From the NCBI GenBank assembly GCA_963741305.1, contig CAVUHL010000003.1, positions 1,612,001 to 1,676,000 of the forward strand: a stretch of DNA of 64,000 bases, read 5' to 3'. Positions 48,577 through 57,945 of this stretch are shown in pieces. The notes beneath the pieces are model-generated. The model was given only the letters and a program-made list of their open reading frames with translations. It ran no database searches and was not told the DNA's origin. Within the stretch, counting starts at the first letter, position 1; the number at the start of each line of letters is the position of its first letter. A program made the position numbers and the translations under genes. This DNA comes from DATMER01 sp963741305 (GTDB lineage Bacteria; Acidobacteriota; Thermoanaerobaculia; Multivoradales; UBA5704).

Positions 48577-51500
48577 GTGCGCATCAAAGCCCTTCCGCCC
48601 CTGCTTGTCCTGCTCCTGCTCCCGGCTCTTGCCCCTGGGGGCGCTGCCGCTCCCATCCCTGTCACCGGCCTGGTATTTGGCCCCCCAGGCGGTTCAGCCG
48701 GCTCGCCGGTCGCCGGCGCCCGCGTCCTGCTGATCCCCACCCTGGGCCTCGACGAATCCGCCAGGATCGAGCTGGCGGGGAAGTCCCATCCCGATCCCAC
48801 GGCCACGGCCGTCACTGGCGCGGACGGCTCCTTTCGCCTGGAGGCGCCCGATTCAGGGATGTGGGAGGTTGTGGTCGAGGCCAAGGGGATGGTTCCTCAA
48901 GAGATCCTCCTGCAGCCGCTCGTGGAGGAGGTCGAGCTCCCGCCCTTGCGGCTGGAGAGCGACGCGAAGCTGGAGGTGCGGGTGGCCGGCTCCGACGGCA
49001 AGCCCCTGGCCGGCGCCCGGGTGCTGGCCGCCGAAATGCCTGGCTCCCGAGGTTTCCTGCGCGGGGACCTGGGGCGCTGGGGGACGCCGGACCGCGCCGC
49101 CCTGACCGACGCCAAGGGAGTGGCGGTCCTCCCGCGGAGCGTCCGGGAGCGCCTGCTGGTGCGCGCCGGGGTGGAGGGCCAGCCTTTCGCAGAGCAGGAG
49201 GACGTGGGGAGCGGCTCCGTGACCCTCCGCCTGGCCGCCGGGACGGCACGGGAGGTCCGGGTGATGGAGGCCACCGGCAAAAATCCCGTGCCGGGAGTCT
49301 GGGTGCGGGTCGGCGAGGGCCGCTGGACCGCGGGCAAGACCGACGCCGACGGGCGCTTCTCCGTGCCTCTGGCCGCCAAGAGCAAGATCGAGGTCGTCCT
49401 GACCGCGGAGGATGGCCGGCAGCTCGAAACCTATATCGAGCCCTCCAAGCCGGAGCCTCTGAAACCCGACGAAAAGGGGCCGCGCACCCTGCTGCTGCCC
49501 GTCCTGGAGACTCTGGCCGGCCGGGTCGTGTCCGCGGCCGATGGCCGTCCGGTCGCCGGCGCCCTGGTCTGGAACCAGGAGCCGAGCGCGGCCCGGCGCA
49601 CCGGCGCGGACGGCGCCTACGTGCTCAAGGTGATCGCCGGCCGCGATGCATGGCCGCAGGCGGCAGCGGCCGGTTACCTGCCGGCGGATGCCCGGATGGG
49701 TGTGCCGTCCGGGCCGCGCCGCGGCCCGACCCTGGCGCTGGAGCCTGCCCTCGCCGCCGTCGGCGTGGTGGTGGACGAGCAGGGCCGGCCGGTACCCGGG
49801 GTCCAGGTCCAGGCGTCGCCACAGCCGATGGCCGCCATGCGGGGGCGCTACTCCGCGATGCTCAGCGGCGGGACCTCGCGCACCTCTACCGCGGGCCGCT
49901 TCCGGGTTTCCGGGCTGGTGGCCGAGGTCGGCTACGACCTGCGGCTCTCCAAGGCCGGGTTCGCCGTGGCCCGGGCGGAGGTCCCGCCGCTGGAGCGTGG
50001 CCGGCCCACTGGGACCGATCTGCGGATCGTGCTGCGCAAGGGGAAGACCGGCTTCGGCCGCGTCGTGGACCAGTCCGACCAGCCGGTCGTGGGGGCCCGG
50101 GTCGAGCTCCGCCCTGTGCAAGGGGGAGACCGGCGGATGAGCATCATGCGCCTGCGCGAGAGCGGATCGGTCAAGTACGAGGGGACCGCGGATGCCACCG
50201 GCCGGTTCGAGGTGCGGGACCTGCCCGCGGGCACCTGGGAGCTGACGGCCCGCGGTGGTGGGTTCGCGCCGCTGACCGTACCCGGGCTGGCGGTCCCCGA
50301 AGGCGGCGGTTCGACAGACCTGGGCACCGTGGTCCTGGTCCCGGGAGTGGGGATCGAGGGCTACGCCGTCGACCCCGAAGGCCGGCCAGTGCCTGGCGCG
50401 GAGATCCGCCTGACCGAGGCCAGCTCCGACCCCATGTCCCGGTACCTGGCACAGGAGGAGGGCCTGCCCGTGGCCACGAGCGCCCAGGACGGCTTCTTCC
50501 GGATCGAGGACCGGCGCACCGGAGAAACCGTGGACCTCGACGCCTCCCGGTCCGGCTATGCCCCGGCCGTGGCCTCCAGCGTCCAGGTGCCGCCCGACCA
50601 GCCGGTCCGCCTCGTGCTGCAGCCCTCGTCGACCGTGGAAGGCCGCACCGTGGACCCGGATGGCAAGCCGGTCGCGGGCGCCCGGCTCTTCATCCAGCCA
50701 TCCGACCCGGTGACGGTGGGCGGCAGGCTGCGGATTTTCACCGCGGCGCGCTCGCAACAGGCGGTCTCGGACGAGACGGGCTTCTTCCGCATCGAGGACG
50801 TCATCCCCGGCGGCTTCGAGCTGCAGGCCATGGCCACGGGCTACCAGCGGAGCGAGCTCGACAACCTGGAGGTCCGGCCCGGGCAGGAGCTGAAAGGGCT
50901 GGAGGTGATGCTTGCGCCGGGTGCCTTGATCGAGGGGCGGGTCTTCTCCCCCTCGGGGCAGCCGCTGGCCGGGGCGGAGGTGGGCGTGGTGGATCCGGCG
51001 AGCCACTTCTTCTTCGGCACCGCCGACACGGACGGCGACGGCCGCTACCGCCTGGAGGGGGTGGCCCCCGGAACCCGCTCGGTGCAGGCCGAGCACAAGG
51101 CCTACCGCCGGGCGGTCAAGGAGGTGGAGGTACGGCTGGGGGAGAACTCCGTCGACCTCCGGCTCGAAGGGGGCGTCGAGGTCAGCGGCCGGGTGGTGGA
51201 CGAAGGGGGGACCCCGGTGGCGAGCGCCCGCGTGTCCCTGCGGGAAGGATCGGGGATGGGCTCCTGGAACCAGCCGAGCGCCGCCAGCGGCGCCGACGGC
51301 TCCTTCAAGCTCGACGGCGTGGCGGACGGCACCTACCAGCTCGTGGCCGAGAAGGAAGGGTTCGCGCGCAGCCGGTCCGGGCAGGAGGTGAAGGTCGCGG
51401 GCAGCTCCCTGAGCGGGTTCGAGGTGAAGCTGACCACCGGCGGCGCCATCGTCGGCCAGATCCTGGGCCTGGACTTCGCGGACCTCTCCAAGGTGCAGAT

Positions 51501-52710
51501 CTGGGGCAGCGGCCGGCAGACCGGACAGGTCCTGGCGGACGGCAGCTACCGCATCGAGCACGTCGAGCCGGGGGAGCACCGGGTCAGGGCCTCCCTGTCC
51601 GGCGGCTCGCGGCAGGCCGAGGGCCGGGTCACCCTGGAACCGGGTGCGCCCGAGGCGCGGCTCGACCTGGAATTCGGCGGTGGCCTCACCCTGACCGGCC
51701 GGGTGCTGCGCAACGGCGTGGCCGCCAGCGGCCTGAACGTGGTGCTCTCGGGCAGCGGGGAGTCCGGCCGCCATGGCGACACCGATCACCAGGGGCGCTT
51801 CCGCTTCGAGGGCCTCGACGCCGGCAGCTACGAGCTGCAGGTCTTCGGCTTCCGCTCCGGCTCGCAGCACAGGGAATCCGTGGAGGTCTCGGCCGACCGC
51901 GACGTGCTGATCGAGCTGAACACCGTCGCGGTCTCGGGCCGCGTGGTGGACGCCGCGGACCAGACCCCCATCCCCAATGCCCAGGTCATCCTGATGTCCG
52001 CGCAGCCGGATGAGGCGTCCCCCGGGCAGAACTCGGAGACCACGAGCGATTCGCGCGGGATTTTCCGGCTGCGCGACGTCGCCGAGGGGAGCTGGAAGGT
52101 GCGGGCGGTGGTGGCGGGCTACGGGCCTGAGGAGGTGGACGTCCAGGTCGATTCCAACCGGCCGGTGGACGGGGTGGAGCTGTCCCTGGAAGCCACGGAG
52201 GGGGTCGTGCTGGAGGTGCTGCTGTCCTCGGGCCGGCCGCCGGACATGGTGCACACGGCGGTGATCGACGCCGCGGACCGGGTGATCTCCCGGGGCACGT
52301 ACCCGCCGGGGGAGGATGGCCGGGTGCGGGTCGAGAGCGTGGCCCCCGGCACCTGGGAGCTGTTCCTGGACGCGGACGGCTCGGCGTCGGTCGTGGTGCC
52401 GGTGACCGCTCCGGGCAATGGGGGAAGGGTAATCCTGCCGCCGGCTGGTGGGCTGAACCTCAAGGTCCCCGGCCTGTCGGAGGCCCGGGTGGGAGCCAGG
52501 GTCAAGCTGACCGACGCGAGCGGCAAGCTCTTCCGGATGGCGTGGGGAGGCCAGGTAATGAAGGAATTCGACCTTCAGGGAGGAACGAGGAGGTTCGAAA
52601 AGCTCACGCCAGGCCAGTGGACCCTCGACGTTTCCGCCACCGACGGCCGCACCTGGACCGGCAGCGCCACGGTGCTCCCGGGAGGGACGGCCGAGGTGAC
52701 TCTGGAGTAG
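48577..52710 (+). CDS. Secreted giant protein of carboxypeptidase-regulatory-like repeats, paralogue 1
   Basis: The GTG 48577, with GGAGG six bases upstream, begins a signal peptide (LPPLLVLLLLPALAPGGAAA). The 1377-residue protein is a chain of about a dozen carboxypeptidase-regulatory-like (CarboxypepD_reg, transthyretin-like) beta domains. Each follows the pattern V-x-G-R-V-x-D-x-x-G-x-P-V-x-G-A-x-V ... G-x-F-x-x-x-x-L-x-x-G-x-Y/W-x-L, for example VEGRTVDPDGKPVAGARLFI and VSGRVVDEGGTPVASARVSL. No catalytic domain is present. It may bind surface glycan or act as an outer-membrane or extracellular scaffold. The paralogue at 52843-56901 follows directly, separated by a 9-bp-unit hairpin. Confidence 0.92.
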   Translation: MRIKALPPLLVLLLLPALAPGGAAAPIPVTGLVFGPPGGSAGSPVAGARVLLIPTLGLDESARIELAGKSHPDPTATAVTGADGSFRLEAPDSGMWEVVVEAKGMVPQEILLQPLVEEVELPPLRLESDAKLEVRVAGSDGKPLAGARVLAAEMPGSRGFLRGDLGRWGTPDRAALTDAKGVAVLPRSVRERLLVRAGVEGQPFAEQEDVGSGSVTLRLAAGTAREVRVMEATGKNPVPGVWVRVGEGRWTAGKTDADGRFSVPLAAKSKIEVVLTAEDGRQLETYIEPSKPEPLKPDEKGPRTLLLPVLETLAGRVVSAADGRPVAGALVWNQEPSAARRTGADGAYVLKVIAGRDAWPQAAAAGYLPADARMGVPSGPRRGPTLALEPALAAVGVVVDEQGRPVPGVQVQASPQPMAAMRGRYSAMLSGGTSRTSTAGRFRVSGLVAEVGYDLRLSKAGFAVARAEVPPLERGRPTGTDLRIVLRKGKTGFGRVVDQSDQPVVGARVELRPVQGGDRRMSIMRLRESGSVKYEGTADATGRFEVRDLPAGTWELTARGGGFAPLTVPGLAVPEGGGSTDLGTVVLVPGVGIEGYAVDPEGRPVPGAEIRLTEASSDPMSRYLAQEEGLPVATSAQDGFFRIEDRRTGETVDLDASRSGYAPAVASSVQVPPDQPVRLVLQPSSTVEGRTVDPDGKPVAGARLFIQPSDPVTVGGRLRIFTAARSQQAVSDETGFFRIEDVIPGGFELQAMATGYQRSELDNLEVRPGQELKGLEVMLAPGALIEGRVFSPSGQPLAGAEVGVVDPASHFFFGTADTDGDGRYRLEGVAPGTRSVQAEHKAYRRAVKEVEVRLGENSVDLRLEGGVEVSGRVVDEGGTPVASARVSLREGSGMGSWNQPSAASGADGSFKLDGVADGTYQLVAEKEGFARSRSGQEVKVAGSSLSGFEVKLTTGGAIVGQILGLDFADLSKVQIWGSGRQTGQVLADGSYRIEHVEPGEHRVRASLSGGSRQAEGRVTLEPGAPEARLDLEFGGGLTLTGRVLRNGVAASGLNVVLSGSGESGRHGDTDHQGRFRFEGLDAGSYELQVFGFRSGSQHRESVEVSADRDVLIELNTVAVSGRVVDAADQTPIPNAQVILMSAQPDEASPGQNSETTSDSRGIFRLRDVAEGSWKVRAVVAGYGPEEVDVQVDSNRPVDGVELSLEATEGVVLEVLLSSGRPPDMVHTAVIDAADRVISRGTYPPGEDGRVRVESVAPGTWELFLDADGSASVVVPVTAPGNGGRVILPPAGGLNLKVPGLSEARVGARVKLTDASGKLFRMAWGGQVMKEFDLQGGTRRFEKLTPGQWTLDVSATDGRTWTGSATVLPGGTAEVTLE

Positions 52711-52716
52711 GGGATC

Positions 52717-52826
52717 AAGGACCTGAAGGACGTAAAGGACTTAAAGGACCCAAAGGACACCGGATCCTGTCCTTCGTCCTTAGAGTCCTTTACGTCCTTT
52801 AAGTCCTTTAAGTCCTTTACGTCCTT
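52717..52826. repeat. Long hairpin built of 9-bp units (AAGGACNNN)5 / (GTCCTTNNN)7, copy 2
   Basis: AAGGAC recurs every 9 bp at 52717, 52726, 52735, 52744 and 52753. GTCCTT follows at 52769, 52776, 52785, 52794, 52803, 52812 and 52821. The spacers also tend to pair (GTA/TTA with TAC/TAA), so the transcript would fold into a long stem. It lies between the two carboxypeptidase-like paralogues and ends just before the ribosome site (GGAGGAG, 52832) of the second. The same architecture, with different spacers, is at 18898-18998. Confidence 0.92.
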
Positions 52827-52842
52827 TCCTTGGAGGAGACCC

Positions 52843-55800
52843 TTGCGCGCCAAAGCCTTCCTGATTCTGCTCCTGCTCGCTTCGCCTGCGCTCGCCGCCC
52901 CAATCCCCATCGGTGGCCAGGTCTCCCCATCCGTCAAGGACGCCCGCGCGCTCCTCATCCCCCTGGCCTCGGTGATCGAGGCCGGACGGCTGGAATTGGA
53001 AGGGAAGGCCGATCCCGAGCCCGTGGCGAGCGTGGCGGTGGCGGCGGATGGCAGCTTCCGGCTGCAGGCTCCCGAGCCGGGGATGTACAGGGTGATGATC
53101 CAGGCTCCGGGCTTCGTGCCCCGGGAGCGCAGGCTCGCGCCCCTGCTCGAAGAGACGGACCTCCCGGCCGTCGAGCTGAAGAAGGACGTCCGCCTGGAAG
53201 TGCGGGTCACCGGGGCGGACGGCAAGCCCGTTCAGGGCGCCCGGGTGCGGATCGGCGACCGTCCATCCAGCGGCTGGAACATGGATTCGGAGGAGTGGCT
53301 GGTGCCGGTCCGATCCGGTCTGACCGACGGTCAAGGCAAGATCGTGCTGCCTCGCGATGCGTCCGAGCGGCTCCTCGTGCGGGCGGGCACGCCGGGCCTC
53401 CCGTTCGCGGAGCGGCGCGATGTGCGGACCCCGGCCGTCGCCCTGGCCCTGCCGGCACTGCCGGCGGAGAGCATTCGTGACCTCCGGGTTCTGGACGCCG
53501 CCGGCAAGCCCGTACCAGGGGCGCTCGTCCGCCTGGGCGAGGCCCGCTGGGCCGCTGGCCGGACCGGAGCGGACGGCGTCCTCCCGGTGCCGCTCGCCGG
53601 CAAGCTGAAGCTGCAAGTCCTCGCCATCGCCGAGGACGGCCGCTCCGCCACCCTTTATCTCCAACCGAAGAAGCCCGAAGAGACCGGCCCCCGCGATCTG
53701 CGGCTGCCGGCTTTCGAGGCCCTGGCCGGCCGGGTCGTTTCGACCCTCTCCGGCCAACCCGTGGCGGGCGCCCTGGTCTGGGCCGCGGACATCGGCAGGT
53801 TCCAGCGGACCGCCGCGGACGGCGCGTACAAGCTGTCCGCGGTGCCGGGCCGCGAGCTTCCGGTCACGGCCATGGCCGCCGGCTTCCTCCAGAGGCAGGC
53901 CAACTGGCTGGTCAAGGGGGGTGAACGGCGGGCGCCGACGCTGGCCCTGGAGCCGGCGTTCACCGCGGCCGGGGTGGTCGTGGACGAGCAGGGCAAGCCG
54001 GTCGCGGGCGTCGAGGTCAAGGCCCGCACACAGCCGGGGAGCCGCAACCGGGATTACTGGCAGAGCGGCGGCAACGCGCGCACCTCCGCGGCCGGCAGGT
54101 TCCGCATCCCGCGGCTGGCGGGCGTGGTCGCCCACCAGCTGCGGCTCACCAGGAAAGGCTACGCCCCGGCCACCGCCGACGTGCCGCCGGCCGAGCCCGG
54201 ACAGCCCGCCTCGGAATTGCGGATCGTGCTGCGCAAGGGCCGGACCGCCTTCGGCCGTGTGGTCGACCCGGGCGACAAGCCAGTTGCCGGAGCCGGGGTG
54301 GTCCTGCAGCTCGAGCCTCCGACCGGCTCCATGATCCGCATCATGATCGGTTCGGACGGCTCCAACCGCTTCGAGGCCACGGCGGATGCCAACGGCCGCT
54401 TCGAGCTGCCGGACCTGCCTCCCGGCACCTTCAACCTCACGGCCAGCGGCTCCGGCTTCGCTCCGGCTTCCGTGCCGGGCCTGTCGATCCCGTCCGGGGC
54501 CGGCTCCACCGATCTCGGCACCGTGACCCTGGTCCGGGGCGTAGCCCTGGAAGGCTATGTGACCGGCCCCGACGGCAAGCCGGTCGAAGGCGCCCAGGTG
54601 TCCGTCGTCGAAGCCTCGGGCGATCCGGTGGCTGCCCTCGCCCGCGGGAGAGAGCTGCCCATGGCTGTCACCAGCCTGGACGGCTTCTTCCGGGTTGAGG
54701 ACCGGCGAGCCGGCGAGAGCGTCGACGTAGAGGTCCGCCGGTCCGGCTATGCCAAGGGCAGCGCCCCGGGCGTGCAGGTGCCGTCCGAAGAGCCGGTCCG
54801 CATCGTCCTGCGCCCCTCCTCGGCCATGGAGGGGCGGACCGTCGATCCGGACGGCAAGCCCGTGCCCGGGGCCCGCATCTCGCTCAGTCCCGTGGCTCCG
54901 GCGGCCATCGGCCGCGGCATCGCCGTGTTCACCGCCGAATCCTCGAGGCAGGGATCCTCAGGGGACGACGGCTCCTTCCGGATCGAGGACGTCCCGCCCT
55001 CCTCCTACGAGCTTCGGGCCGAGGCCGCGGGCCGCGAGGCCGCCAGCATGACGAACCTGGAAGTCCGCTCGGGCGAGGATCTCCTGGGCGTGCAGGTGGT
55101 GCTGCCGCCCGGAGCAATCCTGGAAGGGCGCGTCCTTGCGCCGGGTGGCCGTCCCCTCCCGGGTGCCCGCGTCTCGCTGGTCCAGTCCGAGGCCGCGATG
55201 GGCGTGACGAGGTTCGGGACCGCGCCGGCCAGGGCTGACGGCGACGGCCGCTACCGCCTGGACGGGGTGGCCCCCGGGACGCGGCTGTTCCGGGCCGAGG
55301 GCGAGGGCTTCCGCGAGAAGGTGCGGGAGCTGGAAGTGCGGGCGGGGGAGAACGCCCTCGACTTCGAGCTGGAAGGCGGCGCCGAGATCACCGGCCGCGT
55401 GGTGGACGACGACGGCACGCCGGTCGCCGCCGCCGAGGTGACCCTGCACGAGGGGTGGAACTCCTGGACCCTGCCGAGCGGCTCGACCCGCCCGGATGGC
55501 ACCTTCACCCTGTCCGGCGTGGCCGATGGCACCTACCGGATCACGGCGGAGAAGGAGGGCTATGCCCAGTCCCAGGGGCAGGATCTGACCGTGGCCGGCA
55601 ACCTGTCCGGGGTCGAGGTCCGGCTGAGCACCGGCGGCACCATCGTGGGCCAGCTGTCCGGCCTCGACTTCGCCGAGCTGTCGCAGGTGCGGGTCTGGGT
55701 GGACGACGAGTTCCGGCAGGGCCGGGTCCTGCCGGACAGCTCCTACCGCATCGAGAACGTCGAGCCGGGCGAGCACCGCGTGTTCGCCTCCCTGCGCGGC

Positions 55801-56901
55801 GAGCGCCAGACCGACGGGCGGGTCACCCTTGAGCCGGAGGAGCGCGAGGTGCGGCTCGACCTGGAGCTCGGGGAAGGATACCGGCTGACCGGCCGGGTGC
55901 TGCGCAACGGTGAGGCGGTGCGGGGCGAGAACGTCTCCCTCGGTGGGGCGGGCGTGTCCGGGCGCTGGGCCAAGACCGACCACGAGGGACGGTTCCGTTT
56001 CGAGGGCCTGGAGGCCGGCACGTACGACCTCACGCTCATCGACCCCCGCGGGCAGGCGCAGCACAAGGAAACCGTGGAGCTCTCGCGGGATGCCGAAGTC
56101 GAGCTCGAGCTCGTGGCGGTGACCGTCGCGGGGCGGGTACTGGACTCGTCCGACAAGCAGCCTCTCTCCGGCGTCCAGGTGACGCTGCAACCGCCCAAGG
56201 GGGGCGAGGTCAACACCTTCCTCACGCTGGACGCGGTCACCGACTCGCGCGGCGGGTTCCGGCTGCCGGACGTGCCCGGCGGTAGTTGGCGAGTGCGGGC
56301 GGTCCGGGACGGCTACACGCCGGAAGAGCAGGGCATCGAGGTGGATGCGGGCTCGGCAACCGAAGAGCTGGAGATCACGCTCCAGGCCACCGAGGGAGTG
56401 ACTTTGCAGGTGGTGCTCGCCTCGGGGCGCGCGCCGAGCTACGTGCGGGCCGCGGTGCTCGACCCGGCGGGCCAGGTGACCGCCTCGGGAGCCTATCCGA
56501 CGGGGGAGGAAGGCCGGCTGCGCCTGGAGATCGTGCCCGCCGGCTCCTGGGACCTGATCCTGGACGCCGACGGCGCGGCCCCGGTCACGGTGTCCGTGAC
56601 CGCCCCGGGCAACGCCGGCCGCGTCGTGCTGCCGCTGCCGGGAGTCCTGGACCTGAAGGTGCCTGCCCTGCAGACCGCCCGCGTCCGCGCCCGGCTCACG
56701 CTGACCGACCAGAACGGCAAGCCGTTCCGCACCCCCTACGGGGAAACCCTGAAGGGCTTCGAGCTGGAGGCCGGCGCCCTGAAGCTCGAGCGCCTCGCGC
56801 CCGGCACCTGGAAGCTCGACGTCGCCGCCGACGACGGCCGCACCTGGTCAGGCACGGCCACGATCGTCCCCGGGGCAACGGTGCAGATGACCCTGGATTA
56901 G
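52843..56901 (+). CDS. Secreted giant protein of carboxypeptidase-regulatory-like repeats, paralogue 2
   Basis: The TTG start follows GGAGGAG by four bases and opens a signal peptide (AFLILLLLASPALA). The 1352-residue protein is colinear with the preceding paralogue over its whole length, with matching domain boundaries: MEGRTVDPDGKPVPGARISL here against VEGRTVDPDGKPVAGARLFI there, and shared ends with TPGQWTLDV/APGTWKLDV and AATDGRTWTG-like motifs. All domains appear to be CarboxypepD_reg beta sandwiches with no enzyme. The pair arose by tandem duplication. Exported, possibly surface-exposed, is inferred from the signal peptide. Confidence 0.92.
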   Translation: MRAKAFLILLLLASPALAAPIPIGGQVSPSVKDARALLIPLASVIEAGRLELEGKADPEPVASVAVAADGSFRLQAPEPGMYRVMIQAPGFVPRERRLAPLLEETDLPAVELKKDVRLEVRVTGADGKPVQGARVRIGDRPSSGWNMDSEEWLVPVRSGLTDGQGKIVLPRDASERLLVRAGTPGLPFAERRDVRTPAVALALPALPAESIRDLRVLDAAGKPVPGALVRLGEARWAAGRTGADGVLPVPLAGKLKLQVLAIAEDGRSATLYLQPKKPEETGPRDLRLPAFEALAGRVVSTLSGQPVAGALVWAADIGRFQRTAADGAYKLSAVPGRELPVTAMAAGFLQRQANWLVKGGERRAPTLALEPAFTAAGVVVDEQGKPVAGVEVKARTQPGSRNRDYWQSGGNARTSAAGRFRIPRLAGVVAHQLRLTRKGYAPATADVPPAEPGQPASELRIVLRKGRTAFGRVVDPGDKPVAGAGVVLQLEPPTGSMIRIMIGSDGSNRFEATADANGRFELPDLPPGTFNLTASGSGFAPASVPGLSIPSGAGSTDLGTVTLVRGVALEGYVTGPDGKPVEGAQVSVVEASGDPVAALARGRELPMAVTSLDGFFRVEDRRAGESVDVEVRRSGYAKGSAPGVQVPSEEPVRIVLRPSSAMEGRTVDPDGKPVPGARISLSPVAPAAIGRGIAVFTAESSRQGSSGDDGSFRIEDVPPSSYELRAEAAGREAASMTNLEVRSGEDLLGVQVVLPPGAILEGRVLAPGGRPLPGARVSLVQSEAAMGVTRFGTAPARADGDGRYRLDGVAPGTRLFRAEGEGFREKVRELEVRAGENALDFELEGGAEITGRVVDDDGTPVAAAEVTLHEGWNSWTLPSGSTRPDGTFTLSGVADGTYRITAEKEGYAQSQGQDLTVAGNLSGVEVRLSTGGTIVGQLSGLDFAELSQVRVWVDDEFRQGRVLPDSSYRIENVEPGEHRVFASLRGERQTDGRVTLEPEEREVRLDLELGEGYRLTGRVLRNGEAVRGENVSLGGAGVSGRWAKTDHEGRFRFEGLEAGTYDLTLIDPRGQAQHKETVELSRDAEVELELVAVTVAGRVLDSSDKQPLSGVQVTLQPPKGGEVNTFLTLDAVTDSRGGFRLPDVPGGSWRVRAVRDGYTPEEQGIEVDAGSATEELEITLQATEGVTLQVVLASGRAPSYVRAAVLDPAGQVTASGAYPTGEEGRLRLEIVPAGSWDLILDADGAAPVTVSVTAPGNAGRVVLPLPGVLDLKVPALQTARVRARLTLTDQNGKPFRTPYGETLKGFELEAGALKLERLAPGTWKLDVAADDGRTWSGTATIVPGATVQMTLD

Positions 56902-56955
56902 ACCAGGCACGGGAGTAGCATTGGATTATTTCCTCTTACAACAAGGAGGAGATCC

Positions 56956-57945
56956 ATGATGAAGAAACAGCGGTTCCTAAGGTTCCTGGCCGTAGCGGCC
57001 CTGGTGGCCGTTCCGGCTGTTGCTCAGGAAGAGGTTCACTCCATGGAGCTGGCGGCCGCCGCGGCGAGCCCAAGCTGCGGAGCGGGGGTCGTGTATGACG
57101 ATGGCGGCCTCGAGAACGGCTACAGCATCGGGAATGGCGATCCCGGCGACTCGACGATGGTAACGAAGTTCGACCTGCCCGCGGGGACCACGGGGCTCGA
57201 TCAGGTCTGCGCGTGCTTCTCCCGTGCCGCGGGAACCTCGACCATGAGCTTCCAGGTCGTGGTCTACGACGACAACGGTGCCGGCGGGCAGCCGGGTACG
57301 CTCCTGGGTACGGCGGGTGCCACCGCCACCGGCCTTACTCCCACGGGCGCTTTCTACGGCGTCAGCCTGGCAGGCTCCGGGATCAACCTGCCAGACAACA
57401 GCATCTACATCGGCGTGCGCTGGCCCGGGGGCGGTAACTTCTTCCTCTGCGGCGACAGCTCGGCCACGACGGCGCAGCGCTCGAACTACGCCAGCCCCGA
57501 CCAGGGAGCCTCCTGGACGGACGTCTCCTCCCTGTTCCCCGTGTCGCCGCCGCGCACCCTCGGCATCCGCGTGGATCCGCTCTTGGCCGCGGCCGCCTGC
57601 ATCCCCAGCGCCACCGCCATGTGCCTCAACAACAACCGCTACAGGGTCGAGGCGTCCTTCCGGACGGCCACGGGGCCTAGCCAACAGGCGCAGGTGGTCA
57701 AGCTCACGGACGAGACCGGCTACTTCTACTTCTTCAACGCCTCGAACGTGGAGGTCGTGGTCAAGGTGTTGAACGGCTGCGGGGTGAACAGCCGTTACTG
57801 GGTCTTCGCCGCCGGCCTGACGAACGTGGAGGTGATCCTCAGGGTGACCGACACGGCGACCGGCATCCAGCAGACCTACCTCAACCCGCTGAACCGGCCC
57901 TTCCCGCCGCTCCAGGACACGAACGCCTTCGCCACATGTCCGTAG
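56956..57945 (+). CDS. Secreted protein with an Acidobacteriota-type C-terminal domain
   Basis: The 329-residue protein has a signal peptide (RFLAVAALVAVPAVAQ). The N-terminal beta-rich domain (about 40-205) carries VVYDDGGLENGYSIGNGDPG and VVVYDDNGAGGQPGT. The C-terminal domain of about 115 residues is bounded by Cys (CLNNNRYRVEASFRT, VVVKVLNGCGVNSRYWVFAA, NPLNRPFPPLQDTNAF). This latter domain is a recurrent C-terminal module of secreted proteins in the phylum; its role is unknown. AAGGAGG precedes the ATG. It overlaps the M50-like gene by ten bases. Confidence 0.82.
   Translation: MMKKQRFLRFLAVAALVAVPAVAQEEVHSMELAAAAASPSCGAGVVYDDGGLENGYSIGNGDPGDSTMVTKFDLPAGTTGLDQVCACFSRAAGTSTMSFQVVVYDDNGAGGQPGTLLGTAGATATGLTPTGAFYGVSLAGSGINLPDNSIYIGVRWPGGGNFFLCGDSSATTAQRSNYASPDQGASWTDVSSLFPVSPPRTLGIRVDPLLAAAACIPSATAMCLNNNRYRVEASFRTATGPSQQAQVVKLTDETGYFYFFNASNVEVVVKVLNGCGVNSRYWVFAAGLTNVEVILRVTDTATGIQQTYLNPLNRPFPPLQDTNAFATCP

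Noticed and set aside
48853..52254. A 1133-residue frame antisense to the first carboxypeptidase-like gene
   Set aside because: Same shadow effect; it lacks motifs and a plausible start, and the plus-strand gene accounts for the region.
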